Shown: in pieces, positions 12,501 through 23,600 of the stretch | Layout: each line of letters opens with the position of its first letter | How positions within the stretch are numbered: the stretch's first letter is position 1 | Notes under the pieces: generated by a model | Database searches by the model: none | What the model was told of the DNA's origin: nothing | Seen by the model: only the letters and a program-made list of their open reading frames with translations | Position numbers and translations under genes: made by a program | DNA from: Nymphaea colorata | Taxonomy: Eukaryota > Streptophyta > Magnoliopsida > Nymphaeales > Nymphaeaceae | DNA length: 64,000 bases | NCBI RefSeq assembly: GCF_008831285.2 | Contig: NC_045140.1 | Span: forward strand, 7,436,505 to 7,500,504 | Direction: 5' to 3'

Positions 12501-13566
12501 AAGAATGGAGAAGGCCATAAATACAAGACAAAGAAAAAGAAAGAGGGTTCATCGCCAAAAAAAAAAAAAAGCATGATTAGAAAATATAAAAACTTTTCAA
12601 AAGAACTTCGAAGTGATTCACCGGCATAAACAAGTGAATTACACAGGTGTTCACAATTCAATTTTCTTACTTGTGGAGTCTGAGCGAGCTGACTCGGCCA
12701 TGGTTGGGAGCCGTCCGGTAAGGACGTGGGTGGTGGTGGCGGATGCATGACTTGACTACCACCTACAAATGGCGGAGGAGGCTGTTGCATGGGAGGTGGC
12801 ATGGGTTGGCTGCTACCCATAAATGGTGCTGCAGGTGCCTGCATCAACGGGGGTACGCTCTGAGTAGCTCCCAAGAACGGAGGTGCAGGCGGCCGCATAG
12901 TGGGTGAACCAGATTGGCCACCGCTGAATGGCGCTGGGGCTGCTTGCATCGGTGGGGCAACTGAAGCATGACTAGCGCCCACGAACGGCGTCGCCTGGGG
13001 CTGCATCATTGGACCCGGTACTCCTTGGCTGCCACCTAAAAATGGGGCGCGAGACTGTTGAACCTGCGGCAGGATGCCGGGAACGTTCTGACTATCAGCC
13101 ATCGGACGTACGCCGGGTGGCGGCGGAGGCCCACGCGCCAAACCAGGCGGACCCTGCACGGTAGGAGGAAATCGAGATCCAGGAGGCACAAACGCTGCTG
13201 GTCCGTTACTTATAGCCGTCGGACCGCTTGACGGCGGCGAAGCGGAGAACGGGCCGGCCTAGACGCGGCCGGAGGAGGCGGCTGAGCGAACCCCATCGGT
13301 CGACCAGGCCCAATATTCCCCGTCACAAACGGCGGAGGCGACACGCCCCGAAGAGGAGGAGCGTACGTAGGTGCGTCCGTGCGAGCGATGGGCATTGGGG
13401 AGGATCCGGCGCCGGCAAAGGGCGCAGGACGAGTAACCGGCGCGTTAGGACGAGTAACCGGCGCGTTAGGGCGAGTCACGTACAGGTTCTGAATACCCGC
13501 AGCTAGAGCGTCGGGTGGCCCCTGAGGATGGCCGGGGTAGCCAGGTCTAGGTGCCGATGACGCCAT
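3598..13566 (-). CDS. SEC24: SEC24-like COPII coat protein, N-terminal part (partial; frameshift in exon 1)
   Basis: SEC24 is the cargo-binding subunit of the COPII coat that forms ER-to-Golgi vesicles. Five exons read on the minus strand: 13566-12671, 6185-5913, 5624-5550, 5439-5341 and 3709-3598, all with GT-AG borders in matching phase. Exon 1 encodes a Pro/Gly/Gln-rich disordered N-terminus. Exons 2-4 carry the conserved stretch around SKIDPTQMPRP, RDTGNCSPRYMRCT and VQPLAFPHPLEEPIQ. Exon 5 holds the zinc finger with CSRC and CNLC cysteine pairs. These match the plant CEF/SEC24B-type subclass better than SEC24A. Trunk, helical and gelsolin domains are absent, so the gene runs off the left edge through a further intron or is truncated. 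Exon 1 is 896 bp. One extra base near 13251 would make 299 codons and restore the frame; as written a stop follows about 118 codons. The start at 13566 agrees with the family N-terminus. Small exons in the 6.5 kb intron 1 cannot be excluded. Confidence 0.85.
6655..7140 (-). repeat. Possible LTR or repeat remnant inside SEC24 intron 1
   Basis: This stretch repeats phrases such as GCACTAAGGC and GGGCACCAAAGCCCAACA. On the minus strand it reads like an LTR, with TGTTGGGTTCTCCAACAG at one end followed by TATTTAAA. I see no second LTR, primer-binding site or coding domain, so the assignment is tentative. Confidence 0.25.
7141..9905. other. SEC24 intron 1, non-coding
   Basis: No exon of SEC24 or another recognised gene is visible. 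A more GC-rich portion at about 8540-9120 has short open frames on both strands that look like no family I know. The rest is AT-rich. Confidence 0.35.
9906..10140. mobile_element. Partial MITE related to the 3055-3483 element
   Basis: It begins CTAAGTCACAAGG and continues through GACGCACCCGAGTC, GGTTTGACCGAGTCGGG and a poly-T/CT tract. This parallels, in order, the complement of the element at 3483-3260. A matching right end and target duplication are not visible, so this copy appears truncated. Confidence 0.45.
10810..11085. mobile_element. GGGCC-rich hAT-like non-autonomous element with 8-bp target duplication
   Basis: GAGGCGAG occurs at 10802-10809 and 11086-11093, immediately outside the element. 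The left end is TAAGCCTGGGTACCGGGCC. The complement of the right end is TAGGGGTGGGCATCGTGCC, an imperfect terminal inverted repeat with the YAGGGGTGGGCA form common in plant hAT elements. The core is AT-rich and non-coding between GC-rich arms full of GGCCCGGGCC. It lies in SEC24 intron 1. Related GC-rich arms occur at 56109-56196, 61600-61850 and 63100-63350. Confidence 0.75.
11241..11338. repeat. 49-bp direct tandem duplication
   Basis: The segment starting CCTCCCTGTCTCATCACTTC at 11241 is repeated in tandem from 11290, with a period of 49 bp and nearly identical copies. It lies in non-coding intron sequence. Confidence 0.85.
11915..11942. repeat. AC/AT microsatellite
   Basis: An uninterrupted CA run passes into a TA run. 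It is a simple sequence repeat within SEC24 intron 1. Confidence 0.9.
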
Positions 13567-13860
13567 AAACGGCCGATCCTGTCGAAATACCGTCGCGGAC
13601 GCGCGCGATTTGTCGATAAACCAAGGATCGTCGCCCCCCGATGTAGACGAGGCCGGGGTCGTCGGAGATCAACCTCGGAACCGCAAGAAAGAAAGAAAGA
13701 GAATGAGGTGATCGGATCTGAGATATCTGATAGAGAAAGAAAAGTGGAGCGCAATTAATAGATTCGTAAGAAGACGGAAGGGAAGAAGAAGAAGGGAGAG
13801 AAGAAAGAACGAAGAACGGTCTCTATCGCTTTCTCTTCCCTTCTTCCGAACGAACGCGGG
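13567..13860 (-). promoter_or_regulatory. Probable 5' leader of the SEC24-like gene
   Basis: Upstream of the start codon at 13566 the minus strand has a pyrimidine-rich leader (TTCTTTCTTCTCTCCC and similar runs) typical of plant 5' UTRs. An open frame on this strand at 13754-13503 is out of frame with the gene and is probably incidental. No clear TATA box was found, so the transcription start is undefined. Confidence 0.35.
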
Positions 13861-14041
13861 CTATGCGTAATTGAGAAACGCAAGGGTGCTGCAATTAGTA
13901 AAATCTAAAATGTATGCTAACGCGCACACGCTCACCCCCTCTCTCTCTCCTCCGTTTTCTTTTTTCGCCTCCTTTTCTTTTTGTTCGCTAAATCTGGCAC
14001 CTCATCGTCCATCTAAGCCGATTTCTTGATTTCTTGTTTTA

Positions 14042-14240
14042 AAACATAATTTTTTATTTACGACTCAGTAACTATCAGCTTTTCACTTTTTATGGAGCAA
14101 ACATAATTTTTTATTTACGACTCAGTAACTATCAGCTTTTAACTTATTATGGAGCATTGCATAGCTGGTAAAACTGATTCATATGAACTACTCACATCAC
14201 CAGTTGGTTCATATGAACAACTCACATCACCAGTTCAATT
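14042..14240. repeat. Two short direct tandem duplications
   Basis: A 57-bp unit beginning AAACATAATTTTTTATTTAC occurs at 14042 and again at 14099. Immediately after it, a 30-bp unit containing TTCATATGAAC and CTCACATCACCAGTT occurs at 14178 and 14208. Both are head-to-tail and in intergenic DNA. Confidence 0.85.
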
Positions 14241-15169
14241 CCTATTGGCGCCGTGCTCTATCAGTTGAGTGGGGCGCATTTATTAAATTGACCGCGCACT
14301 GTCTTCTCTTCTCGTATAAGTACCGAAAAAAATAGTCCTACTTAACTCCGTTTGTTAGATGTATACAGGCCAATTTGTTCAAGACTTTAACATTGTGTTA
14401 TATATTTAAAGTGCATTTGAGAACCACATGTGCTCCAACGGAATCAAAATTAAGAGACCCAACTTTTGATTAATCCAAAAATGAGCTCTTAGCTTTTGAA
14501 AGTTTGCATTTCACCACTTCAGCTTATGAAATAATTTACAAGGAAACAACTCCATGACAAGAGGGTGTTGCATGTTCATACCCAAACATGCAGTCGTGTG
14601 TTTGGTGGAGATGCAAAATATCTAATTCCCATATTGCTTATGAACAAAAAGAAGCTGCCCAAAAAATGCCCTCAAACCCTATTACATTGCATGGTTTGGC
14701 ATAATGTTTCGTGGACATAGACCTATCTTGGCAGAAAAGTTGATTTGATTGTATTTGGACCATTTGAATGAGGCAGTTGTGGAGCCACATATAGGCTGGT
14801 GTGGGCAACTAGTGCCTCAGTTTTCCTTCAGATTTACATTAAGGTCTTGTAATATTTACTTTTGTTATATATGTAAATGCTCATTCAGATATAAAAGTTT
14901 GTAAAATAGTGACTTCTCAAAAAGTTTTGTTGTCTCCGCCACTGAGCGGGGGCCATGTTAATCTCTCTACATCGTTTCGATTTTATTGGATTCTCCAAAT
15001 AGACAAATTGATTGCATTGGAAAGTTGACATGTATTAGTGAATAAGATGATAGAGCCTAAAGAAAAAGACAGGCCAATTCATCAAATCATTGGACACAAC
15101 AAAAGAAGCCACAAAGAAAGAGAGAAAAAAAAAATTATAGTTGGAAGTAATGCTGAATAAATAAACTGG
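14241..15169. other. Intergenic, nothing recognised
   Basis: AT-rich sequence with no exon, RNA gene or defined repeat boundary. Confidence 0.4.
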
Positions 15170-15570
15170 CAAACAAATTGACTGGAGTCACTATCAAGTA
15201 AGAACCGCTTTATGTCATCATGTTTGTTCAAAGACAATATGCTTATGCTCAAAAACCATGCTTTGTAGTGTCGTATTGTTCTTTCATGTTCAAAAGTTCG
15301 TATCAGCAGCCTCATAGTTGGATATATTAAACAAACATTTGAACTTGTAAAATTGTTATGGAAGCAACAATGCCAAAAAAAAAAAACAGAAAAACAAATT
15401 GGTGAAAATCACTATCAAGCAACGACCTCTTTATGTTGTCATGTTTTGTCCAAAAAATCGAATGTTTATACTAAAAAACCATGTTTCATAGTGTCATATT
15501 GTTATTGCATGTTCAAAAGTTGGTCTCAACAGTCTCATAGTTAAACATATTACGCAAACATTTGAACCTA
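15170..15570. repeat. About 220-bp diverged tandem repeat
   Basis: Two head-to-tail copies share TCACTATCAAG (15188 and 15409), the AAAAACCATG and GTTCAAAAGTT phrases and AAACATTTGAAC at their ends. The copies are visibly diverged, so the duplication is old. No ORF runs through either copy. Confidence 0.65.
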
Positions 15571-15859
15571 TCCAAATATTTGCTGGTTTATGAGAACAAG
15601 AAAAAAGGTGTCATGAACTGTTAACGTACAACAATTCATTTAATCGAACAAATTGTTTGGTATCATTTGTGTTATTATTTCGCTACATCATTTTATGCAT
15701 AGTTCGATTCATGTGCTAAAAATAGTTATCATATACATGAATTGGCTATCATGAGAACATGTAGCTTACATGTTCACCGCATCAAAGCATTTTGTCCAAG
15801 TTTTGCTTTGAAGTGTGAAGCGGACATGTTTAGCAACATTAGCAATATGTTTCAAACTG

Positions 15860-16032
15860 TTCTTGATGACATATAAATGAAATATCTCATGAGATGATTT
15901 TTATTTTTATTAAGGCATTGTATAAAGAGCATTCCTCCTCTCCTTGAGAAATAAAACAGCAGGCAGCGAACAGCCTTTTGCCCTGTCTGTTTCTTGTGCT
16001 CTGTTCTTTCGTTTGCACTCTGAAATTTTACA
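15860..16032 (+). repeat. Right part of a Copia LTR
   Basis: This stretch ends ATTTTACA directly before a primer-binding-site-like sequence at 16033 and leads into Copia gag. It therefore behaves as the 3' part of a 5' LTR. The LTR start is not defined and no second LTR was found. Confidence 0.4.
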
Positions 16033-16840
16033 TAGTATCAGAGCAAACTACTGCTGGTGAAAGTTCGTCTGCCCCAAATACTCCTGTTATCACACCACCA
16101 CCATTGTCCTCAACATCAGAAATGCTGGCTGATCTGGTTAGTCCATATTTCTTGCACCAATCAGACAATCCAGGTGCGTTATTGGTTTCTCAACCTTTGT
16201 CTGGTGACAACTACACGTGAGATTTGTCGATGGCTCAATCTTCGAACCAGCTGTTTCATCACCGTAATATATTTTTTGGAAACGTTGCAATAATATGGTG
16301 TTATCATGGATTATAAATGCTCGTTCTAAAGAAATTGCCACTAGTGTGATCTACGCTCATGTGGTTTGGAAGGATCTGCATGATTGATACACTCAAGGCA
16401 CAGCCACACAAAAATTTCATGTTAAAACTGCAATAAACAGGCATCTATAAGAGATCGGATCTGTTGTAACATACTTTACTAAAACTCAAGGGGCTTTGGG
16501 AGGAACTGTCTTCATATGAACCTCTGCCCATTTGTACCTGTGGTGCCATAAAAAAGTTTAGCAATCAACAAGACGAGGAAAAGGTGATGCAGGTTTTAGT
16601 GAACCACCATGAATCGTATTAATAAGAAGTCAGATATTGTTAATGGATCCTTTCCCCTCCATTGGAGAGGTGTATTCTCTTATTTTACAAGAAGAAAAAC
16701 AGAGAGAAGTAAAACTGCTTCCCTCAATAGAGAACGCTAGTGTGCTCTCTAGCAATTGCTATCCAACGCCAATCTTAAGTAAAATGATACGGAAATCAGT
16801 GCTATTCGTGATTAATTTTACGAGTGACTTATTATAACGA
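16033..16840 (+). pseudogene. Decayed Copia retrotransposon gag
   Basis: TAGTATCAGAGC at 16033-16044 is a near match to the initiator-Met tRNA primer-binding site of plant Copia elements (TGGTATCAGAGC). Downstream the translated fragments match the Copia gag N-terminal region (phrase SPYFLHQSDNPGALLVSQPL) and then the UBN2 gag region (FHVKTAINR, EEKVMQVL, SIGEVYSLILQEEKQRE). The pieces fall in different frames with stops, including one directly after the GDNYT motif at 16220. Protease, integrase and reverse transcriptase are missing, so this is a dead, truncated copy. Confidence 0.75.
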
Positions 16841-17627
16841 TCCTGTTAACTGCCGAAAACCGAATTTGCGTAGATTAATGGCATTACACTGTGGAGATCT
16901 GATTTCTGCAGCTTGACGCCTTCCAATGGCAGAGGTGCCAACAGAGCTCCAACCACTTGCTTTGCTTGGAACTTTAACCAATTAAATTTGGGCAAAAACG
17001 AAGATTTAGCAAAGTTTCGAAAGCATTCGCCCTGGAGCGGTATTTCTGGCTTCCGCCGGCAAAATTCACGAGTTCATTGTTTTCTCAGAAGGACAGCACA
17101 GAGAGGATATTCTAGAAATCCAGAAATTGCTTGGCAGAACATTTGGTATGGCCTTCATTTTGCCATTTACGCTGGCAAGACGTTGCTGTATCGCTTTTCA
17201 TCATCTGCATGGCTAATTTTAATACAAATTTATTTCATTATTGAATCAAATTATCACACGAAGTAGTCGATTATATATCACACAATAAGGAGCGTAAGTT
17301 GCACCTTTTCATTTCAAGTTCCAAATTAAACAAGTTGCAACTAAAAATCCTGGTATCATCCAAGTAATGAAACAATAAAAGAGGCTCTGCATAATGTTAT
17401 CCAGGTAAGCAAACAACGATACATAGCACCCCCTTGGACAAATACTCATACATACCAGCCCGAATAAATAATCTAAGATTTCCACAGCGTGAATAAAATC
17501 ATTTCCAGCCATAAAAGTAGGCCTTAGTGATATTCTAGTAAAGCTCTTATATAAGACAGCTGGGCTATCCACATTTAAATGCTAAAAGGAAAGCCAATTA
17601 TGCGTCAAGCAAAGTCTCGCTCATGTT
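16841..17627. other. Intergenic, between Copia relic and PSF1 stop codon
   Basis: The plus strand near 17024-17160 has an open stretch that looks coding-like (phrases RPGAVFLASAGK and EFIVFSEGQHREDI) but has no start, flanking exons or recognised family. The part nearest PSF1 is presumably its 3' UTR on the minus strand. Confidence 0.3.
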
Positions 17628-20600
17628 TTAAGTTAACTCTTCCATCAGCCCCTGAAATTTCCAAAATAGGACGCACGTTAGGAGATGATATACACCCCCG
17701 TTTCCAGTACGTGTATAGAAGCATAAAATTCAAAAAGCCACATAAGCTGCACTTATGATTCCTAGATTACCTGGGAAATAAATTGTTCGGCATCTGTACG
17801 CTTCATCAAATGCACCGAGTTGTTAGTCAGTGATGGATGCTACCTGGTCACCAAGCAAGACATCACCAATATCACAACGGACACGGACCAGTATCGATGG
17901 ATCATTAGGCGGGATCATGTCCTGTTAAAGACAGTATAAACATTTTTGAATGAGAGAGAAAAGAGAGAAAGAGAGAGAGAGAGAGGGAGACAGAGACAGA
18001 GACAGAGACCACTGTCAAATCCAGATCTATTTCTGACATATAAACCTCCAAAGCAGCACAGTGATTCTTGAAATACTCCTCTTCTGAGTAGTTAAGCTTT
18101 GATTGAATCTCTTCAGGAGGTATAGTCCCAATTTTCCATCTCAGGCTCCGTATTATTTCTGCCCGGTTGTACCTAGATGATATCCACAAGAGTGAGAGAA
18201 AGATGAGCAAGAAAGGATGTGCATGAGGGCCCCCATTTTCCGCAAGCATACGGAAACGATAAAAAGTGGGTCAGTTACATGTAGGCCATAAGACAACGCT
18301 TGTTTCTTATCAGGGAAAGGTGGTGAATTACAGCACCGAAATGATCAGAATTTCTAGTTGTTTGTATGTCTAATCCATCATCCTGAATTTTCCTGTGAAA
18401 AATAAACAAAGAAATTAGCATCTAGTCCAAGGTAAATCTCAATAGTGCAGCTACTGAAGATAGAAATATGAAGGAAAACATACAGCTAAGTCGCAACAAT
18501 TCCATACAAACAAGAAAAGATGCACAACCACAGTACTAGTAAATCCAAACTGTGACATAGTGAACAAAGCTAACCAAATTTCTCACATTCATATATTCAA
18601 GTCCTTACAAGTTTTTTTCTTTAATTGCAGAAACAATCTTGGAATAAGAATTATCAAATATTTCAAGAGTACAGCCACCTACATAGAACTGAAAACTACG
18701 AAAGTAATGATCATACCTCATCAAAGACTGAAGATGCAAGTGGTGCTCATCACATTTTCTGAAAACTTGTTCAAAGATATCATTCTGAGATTGAAAGAAA
18801 AAAAAGGAAAGAAAGTTGAATCTCATTGACCTAGAAAATTGAATTAAAGTAATACCTGAAATCAATGTTATATGTATCGTACGATACGGACGTGTATCGT
18901 ACGATACGTATCGTCTGTATCACGTGCATCGTACGATACGTATCGTCTGTATCAAGCGTAACGATACGTTACGCTATTAATTTGCGATACGGGTGCGTAT
19001 CGCCCATATCGTGCGATACAGGATCAAAACTAAAAAGGGACCCGACGGCCCCTTCTTTGCGTATTTTTTTTAAAGTCGACGCTCCTCTCTCTCTCTTCTC
19101 TTCTTTCTAAACATTGCAAGAGACGTGAGAGGGAGAGTTGCATCAAGATTTGCCTGTGAAGAAGCTTTATTTCTCGTTGTGGGAAGCCTTAGAACGGTGG
19201 GAAGCTTGGAGGAAGAGGGTTTTTTGGTTTCTTACACCAAGAAGGTAAGAAATAACTCATTTTTTCCATTGAATCGTTCATTTCTCTTATTACTTACATT
19301 TATTTGTATGTTTTTACTTGTTTTGTAAAGATATAATGTTGGATCCTGCATGGCACTGGTGTACAAGGGTGAATCCCAAAGATAGGTTAAGAGTTAAGTG
19401 CAATTATTGTAAGCAAATCATATCAGGAGGGATCTCTCACTTTAAAAACCATATAGCTCGTACACACAGCGATATGGCTGCTTGCATTGGCTCCCAAGAG
19501 AACCCATTGCCAGCGTATGTAAATCACCAGTGTATGGAGCTTCTTAATGCAGTGAAAGCAAATAGGATTGAAAAGGAAATGCAAGATGCAGAGGAAGGAC
19601 ATGGGGACCCACATGATGAGCAAGAAGGTGAAGGTGAAGATGTTGACCTTGAATAAGAAGATGTTGGTGTCAGTTTGGGAACAGACAAAGGGGAAGACAT
19701 CATGCATGGAGGTGGTTCTTCTGCAACTGCAACCAAAAAAAGAAGAGGTGCAAGTGCAAGTTCAGTTTCACAAGGATGTGGCAAGAGTCATGGTCATACT
19801 GGTGGTGGTAGAGTACCTACTATGAGGTCGAGTAATATGTTTGATTCGATCAAGAATTTTTTTCCCAATTATACTGCTACTGGTGCTCAGCCTGAGATTC
19901 GTATAGCCATGCAATCAAAAGATGTTGTTGAAGTAGCAGATGAAACCATAGGAAGGTGGTTCTATGATGCATGAATAGAACGTTGGTAAACTTTCTTGTA
20001 TATTGCCCCCTTGGTACTATGTTCTTAAAATCTGTTGATTTGTCTGATACTCCTAAGACTGCTGATGTTTTGTTTGAGGTTTTTGATAAAGTTATACAAG
20101 AAGTTGGGCCTAAAAATGTTGTGCAATTTATCACTGATAATGCAACAAATTATAAAGTTGCAGGTGAAATGTTAGCAACATGATATGAGACTTTTTATTG
20201 GAGTCCATGTGCTGCTCATTGTGTAAATCTTATGCTTCAGGATCTAGGTGAAAAAGATGATATGAAGTTGACAGTTCATAGATGCCAAGAAATCACGAAG
20301 TTTATTTATAATCATGCTTATGTCTTAAATTTGATGAGGAAATTCACAAATGGGGCTGAATTGATTCGACCTGCACAAACACAGTTTGCTACAAATGTTT
20401 TGACTGTGCAAAGTATAGTCAAGCAAAGAACTCCTCTCAGACAGATGTTTTCAAGTGATGATTGGGCTGCATATCCGCATGCCTATAAAAGAAAGGCTAC
20501 GACAGTTGTGGATACCATCTTCGATGCTGACTTTTGGGAATCATGTGTGCAGTTATTGAAGATTTGTGTACCTCTAGTGAAAGTCCTCATATTAGTTGAT

Positions 20601-23600
20601 AGTGAAGATAGACCTTCTATTGGATATTTATATGAGTCTATGGACAGAGTCAAGGAGGCCATTAGAGATAATATGAAGGGAAAAAATAAGTTGTACATGC
20701 CTATATGGAAGATTATAAATGAAAGGTGGTCTGGACAACTTCATCGCTCACTTCATGCAGCAGCCTACTACCTAAATCCTGCTATTAGATATCTTCCCAC
20801 TTTTAAGAAGGACAGAGAAGTCGAGTATGGCCTGTTGGATTGTATTGACGTATTAGTAAGTGATAGTAAAGAACAAGATGCTATCCATATGTCGATCAAC
20901 AAATATGATACAGCTTCTGGTACCTTGGCGAGAGACACAACAGTTCGATGCAGGACAACTATGCATCCAGGTATTAGAAAAAGAGACTTTATACTTTTTG
21001 TTGTTTAGCTTCTATTCTACCTTCTCATATATTTATTCTATCTCATTTTTACTTTCCATCTGTTATTAGATTTGTGGTGGGAAAGGTTTGGGCCTCATTG
21101 CCCAGAATTAAGGAAGCTTGCAATTAGAATCATCAGCCAAACATGTAGTGCAACTGGATGTGAAAGAAATTGGAGTGTATTTCAACACATCCATAGTAAG
21201 AAGAGGAATAGGCTGTAACATAAAAGGTTGAATGACCTTGTTTATGTTCGTTATAATATGAAGTTGAGACAAAGTTTGTATTTTGTTATACAAAATAGCA
21301 AATTTTAATATATATTTTAATTTCGAACAATTTGTTAAATTTTTCTCTTGTTAGGCAACTAGACACAACATCTATGAGGAAGCATCACACTCAATATGAT
21401 CCTATCTTCATTGACCATTTTGATATATTAGATTCTTGGGTTGAAGAAGAACCATCTGCAATACTTGATGAGGACGATCTTCATTTTCTGAACATTGAAG
21501 GAACGACAGAGATTATTGAAGAAGGAGAGGCTGGGGGGGGGGGGGGGGAGCAATGGAATGTTGGTGATGTAACGACTCGTTATTTTGTTTGGGCAGGTCG
21601 GGTCGGGACCCAGACCCAGACCCGCAGCTTACCCGCGGGAGAGCCCGACCAGGGCTGTTCTCCCTCGTCCTCATCTCGCTCTCCCCCTTTTCGTTGCCGT
21701 TATTGCCGCTAGGGAGATCCACGCAGAGAAGAAGAAGAAGAAGACGGGGGAGGTGCCGGCGGCGAGCGGCGACGACGGTGGCTGAGGCAGCGACGCTTGG
21801 GTAAAACTCTCTCCCTCTCTCGTTCTTTGTTTCCCTTCTCCGCCACTCTCATGTTCCTTTGCCCTCCCTACCGAATGCTCTCTCTCTCTCTTCCTCTCCC
21901 TCGCCCCTCTCTTTCCCCCTTTCCAATAGCCCTCTCCCGCACGGTCCCTCTCCTTACTCTCCCACCGACTCTCTCTTCTCTCTCGACCTCTCCCCTCACT
22001 GCCCTTCTTCCCTTTTTCTGTCTGAACCTCTCTCTCTTTGTCTTCCCTTGCCTCACGTACCCTAAGTGAGCTCGTTCTCCCCATTTTTTTTCTAATTGTT
22101 TTTCCCCTTATCCCAATCGAGCACTCTCTCACGGTTTTCAGCTTTGTTTGTTAGGATTCTAGCTTGGGAAGCGTGTTTTTCCCCTCCTAGCAGCGAGTAG
22201 GCAGTGTTGGTGGTGGAGGTTTAGCACGTTTTTTGTTGTTCGGGGACCGATTGATCGCTTGAGGTGACTGTCGGAGGCGTTGCAACAGTTCAGATTCTTG
22301 ATGTAGGGTGAGCGAGACCTAATCAAGCCCAAATTATTGAATATTATCTTTTAGAGCATGTATAATTATTGTTTGTGCATGCTAGGGCTTAGAATTGATG
22401 TTTTGGGAGGCATGTTAACGATTTTGCTTTTGGGGAAAATGTGGGGTTATGATGGAGAAGCGATGATTCATGTGTTTGTTGATCTTTTAAGCATGATGAG
22501 TTGATTTTCGAAGTAATAGGAAAGCATGGTAGCGTTTGTATGGCTGTGGGGAAGATTTAGGATGGTTTTGGTGAGCGTGTAGCACACGTTCTGGTGAACG
22601 GGTGCGTTTTGGAGTTAAACAGGGAAAGCGTACGTAAGTTGGTTGTGCCTTTGGGGTTGACGCCTTGATTAAGAAAAAGAAAGTTTGGAGAAAGGCATTT
22701 GTGATAGATGGATTGATGGCTTTGAGTTTTGACTTTTGTTGGCATGGCTACAAGTTGGGAAGTGGCCTATTAGAGGGCTTGTAGGTCGACACTACCCGTC
22801 GACACCCTCTTGAGGCGATGACACGTGCCTCAAGGATTTTGTTTTGTATTTGTTTGAATTGTTCAGGTATCTAGTAGGAATCTTATCATTTGTTTATGTT
22901 TGTAGGTACCCCGGGCACGTCCCGTCGACCTTGAGTTCGAAGCTCGAGGAGTTTTGTGAGCGCGCCACAGGTATGGCGACATTCCAGGCAAATCCCTGCC
23001 TGGGGCAAATGTGTGATTGTGTGCTCCTAGGATCAAGAGATCATAGGATTGTGATATTAATTGATTGACTGCTTTGTGAATGAGTATATGTATGTTGCTT
23101 ATATGATATGAATGGGTTAGAAAGATTATTAGTCATTTGTTTTGAAAATGTTACGCATTGGCATGTGCATGCTAGAATTGATATCTGTTTAGGACAGATG
23201 AGGCGGGGTATCGAGTCGAGTGTCTCCTCGACTCCAATTGTGCATTAGGAAGCATCATAGAATGATAACTGCATAGGACGGCTACGAGCCAACCGCAGAT
23301 CGAGACTACTCTCTGTGGATTGGCTAAGTTTTTCAAAGAGGTGATTGACGTGATTGATGTGAGGATTGATGTGATGATTGATATGAATGTGTACGTTGTT
23401 GCATATGCATTGCCATGGGAAACGATGCAAATGGATGAAATAGAGGGTAGTTGTACCCGTACTGTATGACAGCTAGCAATGACTGTTACTGTATGTATAG
23501 ACCTCGTGTGGAGGCATTGGGAGGTGTAAGTGCACTCGTAGGGTGTATTAACCTCATGTGCTAGTCAGTCATCTTGTGAATGAGTAATGATAATGATAAA

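Noticed and set aside
13228-13506. Arg-rich plus-strand ORF of 92 codons
   Set aside because: It is the antisense shadow of the Pro/Gly-rich SEC24 exon 1.
17309-17572. 87-codon minus-strand ORF beyond the PSF1 stop
   Set aside because: Probably 3' UTR; no similarity to a known protein and no splice link to PSF1.
21797-22132. Long overlapping ORFs on both strands (up to 153 codons)
   Set aside because: They arise from CT-rich low-complexity sequence inside the solo LTR and encode only Ser/Leu/Pro or Arg/Glu repeats.
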